Of a stretch of DNA of 28,789 nucleotides, positions 7,241-15,292 are shown piece after piece (position 1 is the stretch's first letter; each line of letters opens with the position of its first letter). The notes beneath the pieces were generated by a model. The model worked only from the letters and a program-made list of their open reading frames with translations. It did no database searches and was not told where the DNA came from. The DNA is taken from contig DASTPP010000094.1 of the NCBI GenBank assembly GCA_035762175.1, forward strand, positions 1-28,789, written 5' to 3'. The DNA comes from DASTPP01 sp035762175. GTDB lineage: Bacteria > Myxococcota_A > Polyangia > Polyangiales > Polyangiaceae. Made by a program: the position numbers and the translations under genes.

Positions 7241-8869
7241 ATGACCGCTTCTGCTTTGAAAGCCGCCGACACGGCGTCGGCCCCGATGCTCGAGGGCGAC
7301 GGGTCGGTATCCCAGGGCTACACCGATCGCGGGGTCCGGGCGCGAACGGTCGTACGCAGGCTGCCGGCGGCGCGGCGCCCCGCGCCGAGGGCGCCGGGCG
7401 AGTGGCTGAAGCCTTTCGAGCGGCTCGCGGCGGCCGAGCAGCGGCCCTGGAAGGTGGGGCTGCTTTCCGACTTTACCCGCATTCCTTACGCGAACGGCGC
7501 GGTCTTCCAGACGCGGGCCCTGTATCAAGAACTCAACAGATGTGGTCATCAGGTCACACTGGTCGGCCCCCGCGACCCGGCCGCCGGCTCGGGGGACGTG
7601 CCGCCCGGCACGATCGCGCTGCCGAGCGTGCCGCTTCGCACCTACGACGGGGTGCACCTGCCGATGCCGCTCGAGCGCGAGGTGCTCGACCCCAACCGCT
7701 ACGACTTCGACATCTGCTTCGCGCAGACGACCACGATGCTGCTCGAGCTCGGGGTCTGGCTGCGCAAGATGCGGGGCGTGCCGCTGCTCTGCGTGAACAC
7801 GACGCACCTGGTGGCGGCCTACGACGTGCTCTTGCCCGAGCGCCTGTCGAAGGTCGAGTCGGTGCACCGGGTGCTGATGGCGACGCTGAAGCGGCCGCTC
7901 GAGAACCTCTTCGTCGACCTCTACAACCAGAGCGACGGGCTCGTGGTGTTGAGCGAGGGGCTGCGCGACTACTGGCGCTCGCTCGGGGTGCGCGCGCCGA
8001 TTCACGTCATCGGCCGCATGGTGACGCCGCAGAACTTCGACAAGCCGCTGGGGCCCGACCCGTTCGCGAAGGTGCTGGCCGAGCGGGGGCTGCCGGCGGG
8101 GGGCCCGCGCCTCTTGAGCGCGGGGCGCAACACGCGCGAGAAGAAGCAGGACCGGCTGATCCGCATCTTCGCCAAGCACGTGGCGCCGAAGCACCCGACG
8201 GCGACGCTCTTCTTCGTCGGCGACGGGCCCGACACGGGCAGCTACAAGGCGCTCGCGAAGCGGCTCGGGGTCGAGAGCCGGGTCGTGTTCGTGGGCGAGG
8301 TGGCCTTCTCGTCGATGCCCGACTTCTACCGGCACGCCGACCTCTTCTTGCACGTGTCGCTGAGCGAGACCTTCGGCAACGTGCTGGGCGAGGCGCTCTG
8401 GTGCGGGGCGCCGGCGGTGGCGTTCGCCGACGGCATGGGGGCGAGCGCGCAGGTGGCCGACGGGGTGAACGGGCGGCTGGTGCCGCCCGCGGGCCCGCTG
8501 CGGGGCGACGACGAGGGCGACGAGGCCTTCGGGGCGGCCGTGCTGTCGCTGCTGGCCGACGAAGAGCGGCGGGTGATGTACGCGGCGGGGGCGGCGCGGC
8601 GGGCGCGCGAGCTGCACTCGCCGCACGTCATCGAGCAGAAGCTCTGCGACGCCTTCGTGGCGGCGCGCGAGCACGCCCGCGCGTCGGGCCTGAAGCCGCT
8701 GGTCGAGGGGTCGAAGCTCGGGCAGTGGCGCGAGACGATGCGCTGCCTGCGCTCGTGGGCGGGCTACCAGGGCGGCATCTACCTGAGCGGCTACCTGCGG
8801 CCGCGCGCGGCGACGTACGCGGCCAAGAGCCGCCAGCCCCGCTTCGTCGAGCCCCCGCACGAGGCGTGA
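7241..8869 (+). CDS. GT4-family glycosyltransferase
   Basis: This 542-residue protein is a predicted retaining, GT-B fold glycosyltransferase using a nucleotide sugar. The first ~75 residues look disordered. The acceptor-side domain starts KVGLLSDFTRIPYANGAVFQ, and the donor domain shows LSAGRNTREKKQDRLI, FFVGDGPD and the catalytic E-x7-E motif SETFGNVLGE (Glu376 and Glu384). The acceptor cannot be read from sequence. The start is ATG 7241 with AGGAG 12 nt upstream, a longish spacing, but the reading frame has no better alternative. It is followed on the same strand, after 68 bp, by an MMPL exporter and then a second GT4 enzyme, suggesting a shared role in building and exporting a glycolipid or glycan. 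Confidence 0.88.
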   Translation: MTASALKAADTASAPMLEGDGSVSQGYTDRGVRARTVVRRLPAARRPAPRAPGEWLKPFERLAAAEQRPWKVGLLSDFTRIPYANGAVFQTRALYQELNRCGHQVTLVGPRDPAAGSGDVPPGTIALPSVPLRTYDGVHLPMPLEREVLDPNRYDFDICFAQTTTMLLELGVWLRKMRGVPLLCVNTTHLVAAYDVLLPERLSKVESVHRVLMATLKRPLENLFVDLYNQSDGLVVLSEGLRDYWRSLGVRAPIHVIGRMVTPQNFDKPLGPDPFAKVLAERGLPAGGPRLLSAGRNTREKKQDRLIRIFAKHVAPKHPTATLFFVGDGPDTGSYKALAKRLGVESRVVFVGEVAFSSMPDFYRHADLFLHVSLSETFGNVLGEALWCGAPAVAFADGMGASAQVADGVNGRLVPPAGPLRGDDEGDEAFGAAVLSLLADEERRVMYAAGAARRARELHSPHVIEQKLCDAFVAAREHARASGLKPLVEGSKLGQWRETMRCLRSWAGYQGGIYLSGYLRPRAATYAAKSRQPRFVEPPHEA

Positions 8870-8923
8870 GGCGCCCCCCGCCGGCCCGGGCGCGTTGGCG
8901 TTCGCTTCGGGCCGGCGACGCGT

Positions 8924-8929
8924 TATATC
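8924..8929 (+). promoter_or_regulatory. putative -10 element TATATC, leaderless arrangement
   Basis: TATATC ends 8 nt before the ATG at 8938, and no Shine-Dalgarno sequence lies between. Transcription would then start at or next to the start codon. The same layout precedes genes at 16415, 17543 and 20267. Confidence 0.35.
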
Positions 8930-8937
8930 ATCGGGCG

Positions 8938-11694
8938 ATGCTCCGGCGCTTGGTGGTCGCGCTGGTCGACGCGTCGGGGCGCAGGCCCTGGGCGGTCGTC
9001 CTCGTCACGCTCGCGTTCCTCGCGGCCTCGTGGGGGTACGCGAGCCGGCTCGAGCTGCGCACCGAGCTGCGCGAGCTCTTGCCCCGCGACAGCCCGGGCT
9101 TCCAGGCCTACGAGCGGCAGGCGGGGCGGGTCGAGGGCGGGGCGACGCTCTTCGTGCTCGCCGAGTCGCCCGCGCGCGAGCAGAACGAGCGCTTCATCGA
9201 CGAGCTCGGCGCCCGGCTCGAGGGCGAGCGGGCGCGGCGGGCCTCGTGCCGCGCGGCCTGCCGCGACGAGGCCTGCCGCGCGGCGTGCGGGCCCGAGCTC
9301 ATTCGCTACCTCGAGACGGGCTCGAAAGATCTGCAGGCCTTCTTCGCCCGCTCGAAGTGGCTCTACGCGCCCCTCGCCGACCTCGAGGCGGCCGACGAGG
9401 CGCTCGAGCGCGAGATCGGCGTGCGCTCGGGCCTGGTCGTCGACCTCGAGTCCGACGAGGCGCCGGCCGAGGGCGGCGGCAAGGCCGCCGGGGGGGCCGA
9501 GGGCGGCGGCAAGGCCGCCGGGGGGGCCGAGGGCGGCGGGGGCAAGGCGGGGGGGGGCGGCTCGGGGCTGAACGCCGACCTGCGCAAGCAGCTCGACAAG
9601 CTCGAGCAGAGGCCGGGGGGCTTCGACGAGTTCCCCTCGGGGTACTTCGAGACGCCCGACGGGCGCATCGTCGCGCTGCGCATCGTGGCCAAGACGGCGG
9701 GGCTCGGCGACAAGAGCGCGGCGCGGCTGCTCGACGAGGTGCGCGCCGAGGTCGAGCGCCTGAACCCGAAGGGCTACCACCCCGCGATGGAGGTCGGCTA
9801 CGGCGGCGACATCCCCAACGCGCTCGCCGAGCAGAAGTCGATCGCGAGCGAGGCGCTCTGGGCGACGCTGCTGGCGCTCACGCTGGTGCTGGGCGGCGTC
9901 GTCTTCTTCTACCGCTCGCCCTGGGCGCTCGTCATCATCGGGCTGCCCGCCGTCGTGGGCGTCGGCGCCGGCTACGCGTTCGCGACCGCGGCCTTCGGCT
10001 ACGTCAACACCGTCGGCGCCTTCCTCGGCGCCATCGTGCTCGGCAACGGCATCAACTACCCCATCATCCTGCTCTCGCGCTACCGCGACTTCCGGGCGCG
10101 GGGCCTCGAGGAGGCCGAGGCGCGGCGGCAGGCGGTGCTCAACGCCTTCCGGGCCGAGCTGGTCGGCGCCTGCGTCGCGAGCATCGCCTACGGCTCGCTC
10201 ACCATCACGCGCTTCCGGGGCTTCAGCCAGTTCGGCCTCATCGGCTTCGTCGGCATGCTGGCGGTGTGGGCGGCGATCGTGCCGCTCGTGCCCGCGCTCA
10301 TCGTGCTGGTCGAGCGGGCGCAGGCGCGGCTGCCCGCCTGGGCGCGCGAGCGGCCGCCCGCGCTCACCGAAGACGGGGCGACGGGCCCGGTCGTCAGCGC
10401 CCTCGGCGGCTTCGTGCGCCGCGCGGCCGCGCCGATCGTCGCCGGCGCCGCGCTCGTCGCGCTCGTCGCGGCCGCGAAGCTGCCGGGCTTCCTGCGCGAC
10501 CCCTGGGAGTACAACTTCGCCCGCCTCGGCTCGACCAGCTCGAAGCAGCAGGGCGCGGGCGTCTGGTCGCGCAAGGCGAACGACGTCTTCGGCGGCAAGA
10601 TGAACGTCGCGAGCGCCATGATGCTCGCCGACCGGCCCGAGCAGGTGCCGCTGCTCAAGGCGCGCATCCTGTCCGAAGACGCGGCCGACCCGAAGGGCCG
10701 CCTCGTCTCGAGCGTCACGACGCTCGGCGACCTCCTGCCCGGCACGCCCGACGAGCAGGCGAAGAAGCTCGAGGTGCTCGCGCGCATGCGGCGCCGGCTG
10801 ACGCCCCGCGTGCTCGCCCGGCTGCCGGCCGCCGACCGCGCCCGCGTCGAGGCCGCCCGCCCGCCCGACGGCCTGGCCCCGGTCGCGCCCGCCGACCTGC
10901 CGCCGCTCTTGCGCCGCCGCTTCGAGGAGGCGAACGGCACGCTCGGCACGGTGTTCTACGTCAAGTACCGCAACGACGTGTCGTTCTCCGACGGGCGCGT
11001 GCTCTTGCGCATGGCCCACCTGACGAGCAACGTCGAGCTGCCCGACGGCAGCGTCGTCACGACGGCCAGCCGCTCGACCGTGTTCGCCGAGATGATCCGC
11101 TCGATGGAGCGCGACGGGCCCCTCGCCACCTTCGCCTCGCTCCTCGCCGTCACGCTCGTCGTCATTCTCGCCACCGGCAGCCCCCTCGGCACCCTCGCGG
11201 TCGTCGGCTCGCTCTCGCTCGGCGTGCTCCTGATGGTGGGCGCGATGGCGTACTTCGACGTCAAGCTCAACTTCTTGAACTTCATCGCCCTGCCCATCAC
11301 CTTCGGCATCGGCTGCGAGTACCCCTTCAACCTCTTCGACCGCACGCGCCTGCTCGGCGGCGACGTCGACGCCGCCGTGCGCCGCTCGGCCGGCCCCGTC
11401 GCGCTCTGCAGCTACACGACCACGCTCGGCTACGGCTCGCTCGCGTTCGCCGACAACCAGGCCCTGCGCTCGTTCGGCAAGGTCGCCGCCTTCGGCGAGC
11501 TCGCCTGCGCCTTCTCGGCCCTCGTGGTGCTGCCGGCCGTCCTGCACCTCTTGACCCGCTCGCCGCGCCTGCGCGCCGCGCTCATGCGCGGCCTCTTCTT
11601 GCGCGGGCCCTCGTCGCTCCGGGGGCCGCCCTCGCTGCGCGGGCCCGCCTCGCGCGGCCCCGCCTCCGCCCGCGGCCCGGGCCCCTCGCCGTGA
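8938..11694 (+). CDS. RND-superfamily MMPL/HpnN-like transporter
   Basis: This 918-residue inner-membrane protein has two similar halves, each a TM helix, a large periplasmic loop and a helix bundle. The first TM is about residues 14-33, and further bundles lie at about 305-470 and 720-890. Family members export lipids such as hopanoids or glycolipids by proton antiport. In the helix that normally carries the Asp-Tyr proton relay, half 1 reads GNGINYPI (Asn373-Tyr374) and half 2 reads GIGCEYPF (Glu794-Tyr795). The first periplasmic loop has a CRAACRDEACRAAC cluster (about residues 104-117) and a Gly/Ala/Lys/Glu repeat insert (about 178-208). The ATG at 8938 is chosen because the first TM helix starts 14 codons later. 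Longer in-frame extensions are antisense-like noise overlapping the glycosyltransferase. Its stop overlaps the next start (GTGA). Confidence 0.88.
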   Translation: MLRRLVVALVDASGRRPWAVVLVTLAFLAASWGYASRLELRTELRELLPRDSPGFQAYERQAGRVEGGATLFVLAESPAREQNERFIDELGARLEGERARRASCRAACRDEACRAACGPELIRYLETGSKDLQAFFARSKWLYAPLADLEAADEALEREIGVRSGLVVDLESDEAPAEGGGKAAGGAEGGGKAAGGAEGGGGKAGGGGSGLNADLRKQLDKLEQRPGGFDEFPSGYFETPDGRIVALRIVAKTAGLGDKSAARLLDEVRAEVERLNPKGYHPAMEVGYGGDIPNALAEQKSIASEALWATLLALTLVLGGVVFFYRSPWALVIIGLPAVVGVGAGYAFATAAFGYVNTVGAFLGAIVLGNGINYPIILLSRYRDFRARGLEEAEARRQAVLNAFRAELVGACVASIAYGSLTITRFRGFSQFGLIGFVGMLAVWAAIVPLVPALIVLVERAQARLPAWARERPPALTEDGATGPVVSALGGFVRRAAAPIVAGAALVALVAAAKLPGFLRDPWEYNFARLGSTSSKQQGAGVWSRKANDVFGGKMNVASAMMLADRPEQVPLLKARILSEDAADPKGRLVSSVTTLGDLLPGTPDEQAKKLEVLARMRRRLTPRVLARLPAADRARVEAARPPDGLAPVAPADLPPLLRRRFEEANGTLGTVFYVKYRNDVSFSDGRVLLRMAHLTSNVELPDGSVVTTASRSTVFAEMIRSMERDGPLATFASLLAVTLVVILATGSPLGTLAVVGSLSLGVLLMVGAMAYFDVKLNFLNFIALPITFGIGCEYPFNLFDRTRLLGGDVDAAVRRSAGPVALCSYTTTLGYGSLAFADNQALRSFGKVAAFGELACAFSALVVLPAVLHLLTRSPRLRAALMRGLFLRGPSSLRGPPSLRGPASRGPASARGPGPSP
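9469..9540. repeat. 30-bp in-frame tandem repeat in the MMPL gene
   Basis: Two identical-looking 30-bp units (9469-9498 and 9499-9528) plus a partial third encode EGGGKAAGGA-type repeats in the first periplasmic loop. The unit is a multiple of three and starts GAGGGCGGCGGC. Confidence 0.85.
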
Positions 11695-12887
11695 AGCTGC
11701 TCGACGTCGCCGAGTTCTTCTCCGAGCGCGGGGGCGGCGTGCGCTCGTACCTCGAAGAGCTCTTGCGCCAGGGCGAGCGGCGCGGCCACCCGGTCGTCGT
11801 CGTCGCGCCCGGCCCCCGCGACGAAGAGAAGCGCCTGCCGGGGGGCTCGGCGCTCGTGCGCGTCCGGGGGCCGGCCATGCCCTACGACCCGACCTACCAC
11901 GCCCTCGTGCGCCTCGGGCGCGTGCGCGAGATCGTGCGGCGCGAGGCGCCCGACGTCGTGCAGGCCAGCGCCCCCTACGTCGCCGCCGGGCTCGTCGCCG
12001 CGCTGCGCGGCGTGCCGCTGCGGGCCCACGTCTACCATTCCGACCAGATCACCACGTACGCCGCCCCGCTCGCCGCGCGCCTGCGGCCCCGCCCGCTCGC
12101 GCGCTCGGCCGTCAACGCCCTCTTCGCCTGGCCCCGCGCCCTCTCGCGCCGCTTCGACCTGACCCTCGCCCCGAGCGCCTTCATCGCCCGTCAGCTTTCC
12201 GACCAGGGTTGTGTCCGGGTCCGACAGGTTACCTTCGGCATTCGGCACGAGCAGTTCGGCCCCGAACGGCGCAATGAGTCGATGCGTCGCGACCTGCTCG
12301 GCCCCTTCGCCGACACCCCCGGCGCCGCCCTCGTGGTCGCCGCCTGCCGCCTCGCCGTCGAGAAGCGCGTCGGCCGCACGATCGAGGCGGTGCACGAGCT
12401 GAACCGCCGCCGCCCCGTCGCGCTGGCGATCCTGGGCGAGGGCCCCGAGAGAAGGCGGCTCGAGCGGCTGGCCGAGGGCCTGCCCGCGGTGCGCTTTCTC
12501 GGCTTCCTGCGCGATCGGGCCGAGTACGCGGCCCTCCTGGCCGGCGCCGACGTCTTCGTGCACGGCGGCTACGCCGAGACCTTCTGCTTCGTCCTGGGCG
12601 AGGCGCTCTCCTCGGGCACGCCCATCGTGGTGCCCGCCTCGGGCGCCGCGCTCGACTTCGCCGAGCTCGGCGTCGGGGCCTCGTTCTCGGCGGAGGCGCC
12701 CTCGGCCGAGGTGGCCGCGGCGATCGAGCGCGTGCTCGAGCGGCCGCGCGAGCCCGAGCGCGCCCGGGCGCTCGAGGCGTCGCGGCGGGTGCCCTCGACC
12801 GACGAACACTTCGACCGGCTCTTCGCGCTCTACGAAGAGGGGCTCGCGGCGAAGCGGCGGGCGCCGGGCGTACGGCACCCAGGCTAA
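11691..12887 (+). CDS. GT4-family glycosyltransferase
   Basis: This 398-residue GT-B glycosyltransferase begins with the GT4-like VKLLDVAEFFSERGGGVRSY. Its donor half has VVAACRLAVEKRVGRTIEA, LAILGEGPERRRL and the E-x7-E motif AETFCFVLGE (Glu296 and Glu304). The start is GTG at 11691, which overlaps the TGA of the MMPL gene (GTGA), so translation is probably coupled. A longer frame upstream merely shadows the MMPL gene. The last residues (RHPG, stop) are encoded by the left arm of the REP-like inverted repeat at 12874, so the C-terminus has been shaped by the repeat. Together with the GT4 at 7241 and the exporter it suggests a glycoconjugate pathway. The acceptor is unknown. Confidence 0.88.
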   Translation: MKLLDVAEFFSERGGGVRSYLEELLRQGERRGHPVVVVAPGPRDEEKRLPGGSALVRVRGPAMPYDPTYHALVRLGRVREIVRREAPDVVQASAPYVAAGLVAALRGVPLRAHVYHSDQITTYAAPLAARLRPRPLARSAVNALFAWPRALSRRFDLTLAPSAFIARQLSDQGCVRVRQVTFGIRHEQFGPERRNESMRRDLLGPFADTPGAALVVAACRLAVEKRVGRTIEAVHELNRRRPVALAILGEGPERRRLERLAEGLPAVRFLGFLRDRAEYAALLAGADVFVHGGYAETFCFVLGEALSSGTPIVVPASGAALDFAELGVGASFSAEAPSAEVAAAIERVLERPREPERARALEASRRVPSTDEHFDRLFALYEEGLAAKRRAPGVRHPG

Positions 12888-13090
12888 CGCCTGGGCTACG
12901 GCAGAATTACGAGAACGGAGAGCAAAGCCCGGCGCCCGGGCCGGGCTCGCCGAGTCGTTGCGATTCGCGTGCCCCCCGAAGCGCCGCCCGAGGGAGCCCG
13001 GCCGAAGCGCCGGGCTTTGCTGTCCGCACCCCTGCGTCGCCCGCGACGGGCGCGCTGCTCAGGCGTAGCCCAGGCGTTAGCCTGGGTGCC
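12874..13090. repeat. nested pair of REP-like inverted repeats
   Basis: The outer arms, 12874-12900 and 13064-13090, are perfect 27-nt reverse complements. Each is itself a small hairpin (CCCAGGC-TAAC-GCCTGGG). The inner arms, 12921-12948 and 12994-13021, are 28 nt with three mismatches by eye, and each is also a hairpin of the type AGCCCGGC/GCCGGGCT. The element fills the gap between convergent genes. It includes the stop codon of the glycosyltransferase on the left and ends about 20 bp from the stop of the minus-strand SRPBCC gene on the right. It could act as a bidirectional terminator and resembles a REP/BIME-type element. No transposase is present nearby. Confidence 0.85.
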
Positions 13091-13111
13091 GGGCGCGAGT
13101 TCGACGCCGCG

Positions 13112-13774
13112 TCAGGGCGCGGGCGCGGCGCTGCCGTTCTGGGCTTGCAGCGCGGCGGCCTCTTTGGCGAGCGCCTCGGCGCGGCGGCAGAGCGAGCTCG
13201 CGGCGTTGGCGGCGGCGCCCTGCAGCTCGCCCGTCACGACCTTGGCGGGGGCCGGAAACTTCGGCACAACCAGGAGCTCCATCTTGATGACCGACTGGGT
13301 GTCGCTGACGCCGCGCAGGCGCCACTGCCCGCGGAAGTCGTCGACGTTGCCCTCGAGCATGCGGCCGGAGACGAGCACCGACTGGCCCTGGCGCTGCGGG
13401 GCGCCGAAGCGGGTGAGCGACCAGACGGTGGCGGCGCCGTGCAAGATCGGCACCTGCAGGTAGACGTCGGTGTCGGTGCCCTTTTTGGCGACCACGCGGC
13501 TCTTCTGGAAGCGTGGAATGGTGTTCACATAGTGACCGTAGTCGGTCGCCAGGCGCTCGACGATCGCGAGGGGGGCGTCGCAGAACACGGCCGCCCCACC
13601 CGCACGGATGGGCCCGCCCATCGCCACGTCGTAGCGCTCGGCCTTGCGCGTGGCGGCGAGGCGCTGGGCCTCGGGATCGAGGGCTGCAGGCTCGCCGGCG
13701 AAGCTCGAGGTCAGGGGCGTGACGACGCAAGCCAGCGCGACGGAGCAGGCGGCGAGAGACGGGAGGCGAACCAT
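13112..13774 (-). CDS. secreted SRPBCC (START/polyketide-cyclase-like) fold protein
   Basis: This 220-residue protein has a signal peptide in residues 1-27 (hydrophobic core SVALACVVTPLTSS, then FAG before EPAA). The remainder follows the helix-grip pattern: AVFCDAPLAIVERLATDYGHYVNTIPRF resembles the start of a START-like domain, followed by strands around VYLQVPILHGAATVW and VLVSGRMLEGNVDDFRGQWRL and a long C-terminal helix. Such proteins usually bind a small hydrophobic ligand; the ligand here is unknown. The start is ATG 13774 with AGGAAG 8 nt upstream. It is downstream of the M48 protease gene on the same strand (94-bp gap containing imperfect inverted repeats), so the two may be co-expressed in the periplasm. 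Confidence 0.7.
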   Translation of the reverse strand: MVRLPSLAACSVALACVVTPLTSSFAGEPAALDPEAQRLAATRKAERYDVAMGGPIRAGGAAVFCDAPLAIVERLATDYGHYVNTIPRFQKSRVVAKKGTDTDVYLQVPILHGAATVWSLTRFGAPQRQGQSVLVSGRMLEGNVDDFRGQWRLRGVSDTQSVIKMELLVVPKFPAPAKVVTGELQGAAANAASSLCRRAEALAKEAAALQAQNGSAAPAP

Positions 13775-13868
13775 GATGGTGGCTTCCTAATGCAAACGTC
13801 GTGCACTGGCCCTGGGGACAGCGCTCAATTGCGAGACGGGCCCCAGTGCCCCTTCGCCTTCGCAACGT

Positions 13869-14945
13869 TTAGCGCCCCGGGATGGGGAAGGGAATAGGCA
13901 GCGGGAAGGGCCAACCCCCTTGGGTGCTGGTGCCCCGCCCCTGACCGGAGCGCCATCGTTGTGCGGTCGACTGGATGAGGGGGATACGTAGGCGCGGGTG
14001 GGGGTGTGTACGCAAAATGCCCAGGGCGATGCTGGCCGGGCCCATTTGCTCCATGCTGCCGAAGAACTCGAGGGTCAGCACGCCGCCCATCTCGGTGACG
14101 GGGGCGCGTCCTTGGCGGCGGGCGCCCATCTCGAGCAGGTTCTCGACGCCGGCGGTGTCGGAGCCGGTCTCGTTGAACTGGTTGAGGGGGCTGACGATGG
14201 TGGTGACGATGCGGCCGAGGCGCGCGGGGTCGAGGCCGCGGCTGGGGGTGCCGTTGGCGCAGCCGGTGTGGCCGAGGTAGTGGTGGGCGAGCTCGTGGCC
14301 GAGCACGAAGCCGACCATTTCGTCGTAGACGTCGCGCTGGCGCGAGAGCTTGCGCGGGTCCATCGCCTCGGCGGGCGAGTAGAAGCCGGGGGGCGGGTCG
14401 GGCACGGGGCCCTGGGCGTTGAGCGAGTCGGCGACCATGCGGGTGTAGCGCGAGACGCGCTGCGAGCCGAAGAGCTCGTCGGCGGCCTTGGCCTCGGAGA
14501 TGTGGCCCATCGCGCGCATCAGCGGCAGCGTGATGGCCATGAAGGCGGCGCCGTTCTCGCAGCCGGCGAAGGCGTTGACCTCGCCGGTCTGGTTGTCGAA
14601 AAGCAGCGGAATGCCGTCGACCTTGGCGCGGCTCTCGTTGGGCAGCGCGGCGACGAGCTCGCGTAGAATTTGGGACGACTCGGCCTGCAGAAAGCCGACG
14701 GTGAGGTTGCCCTGGCCGTCGAACGAGCCGGGGGTCGGCGGGGGCGAGGTGCTGGGCACGCCGGGCGCGCCGGGGTTGGGCCCGGCGGGCACGGTGGGCG
14801 GCGGCCAGTTGGGCGGGACGAACACCGGCACGGGCAGGCCGGGGATGATGGGCCGGGGCGGCTGGGCCTGGGCCGAGGCGAGGCCGGGCGCAGAGAGGGC
14901 GCCGAGGGCGAGGGCCGAGGCGACCAGAGGGCGGGCAAGGTTCAT
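13869..14945 (-). CDS. secreted M48-family zinc metalloprotease
   Basis: This 358-residue protein has a signal peptide (residues 1-26, ending LASAQA) followed by a Pro-rich linker (about 27-75). The catalytic centre is HELAHHYLGH, with zinc ligands His217 and His221 and catalytic Glu218. The third ligand is probably Glu259 in NETGSDTAG, matching the M48 ExxxD pattern. Family relatives degrade misfolded periplasmic or outer-membrane proteins (BepA/LoiP type). No tetratricopeptide region is seen. The start is ATG 14945, chosen because the signal peptide begins there and AGGGA lies about 8 nt upstream. A longer in-frame extension would be Pro/Arg-rich and encoded by the tandem repeat, so it was rejected. 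The C-terminus ends in a proline-rich IPFPIPGR. Confidence 0.85.
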   Translation of the reverse strand: MNLARPLVASALALGALSAPGLASAQAQPPRPIIPGLPVPVFVPPNWPPPTVPAGPNPGAPGVPSTSPPPTPGSFDGQGNLTVGFLQAESSQILRELVAALPNESRAKVDGIPLLFDNQTGEVNAFAGCENGAAFMAITLPLMRAMGHISEAKAADELFGSQRVSRYTRMVADSLNAQGPVPDPPPGFYSPAEAMDPRKLSRQRDVYDEMVGFVLGHELAHHYLGHTGCANGTPSRGLDPARLGRIVTTIVSPLNQFNETGSDTAGVENLLEMGARRQGRAPVTEMGGVLTLEFFGSMEQMGPASIALGILRTHPHPRLRIPLIQSTAQRWRSGQGRGTSTQGGWPFPLPIPFPIPGR

Positions 14946-15292
14946 GGGTCGGTCCCTAAGGTAACCCTTCTGCCGGCGGCGTCGAAGGGCGGCCCCGGGG
15001 CCAGCCCGGGCCTGAGGAGAGACGGGCGAGGGGGCCAGGGCATTCGAAGGGCGGACGGCGGGCGGGGCGTTCGAAGGGCAGCGGGCGGGCGGGGCGTTCG
15101 AGGGGCGGCGGGCGGGGCGTTCGAGGGGCGACGGGCGGGGCGTTCGTAAGGGCGGCGGGCGGGCGGGGCGTTCGTAAGGGCGGACGAGGGGGCGGTTCGA
15201 GGGGCGGCGGGCGGGGCGTTCGAAGGGCGGCCGGCGGGCGGGGCCGCGCCGGGGCATTGCGACGGGGGTACAACCCCGGTAGTCGGGGGGGC
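14946..15292. repeat. divergent intergenic region dominated by a 22-28-bp repeat
   Basis: Between the M48 gene and the DHH gene, a GGGCGGGGCGTTCGAAGGG-like unit recurs about eight times. Its TTCG cores start near 15041, 15068, 15095, 15118, 15141, 15169, 15194 and 15217, so spacings vary between 22 and 28 bp. It is extremely G-rich on the plus strand, with many GGG runs, so G-quadruplex formation is possible. The promoters of both divergent genes must lie in or beside it. Long minus-strand frames through it (NAPPARRPS-like) are repeat translation, not a protein. Confidence 0.75.

Noticed and set aside
7069..8937. In-frame upstream extension of the MMPL gene
   Set aside because: It overlaps the glycosyltransferase in another frame and gives Arg/Ala-rich nonsense. 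The first TM helix follows the ATG at 8938.
8923..11547. Very long minus-strand open frame opposite the MMPL gene
   Set aside because: Antisense shadow of a GC-rich gene: Arg/Ala/Glu-rich, no domain, and no ribosome-binding site.
8895..11690. In-frame upstream extension of the second glycosyltransferase
   Set aside because: It overlaps the MMPL gene; the GTG in the GTGA overlap fits the family's N-terminus.
15041..15235. CRISPR array
   Set aside because: Units are 22-28 bp with no unique spacers between them and no cas genes nearby.
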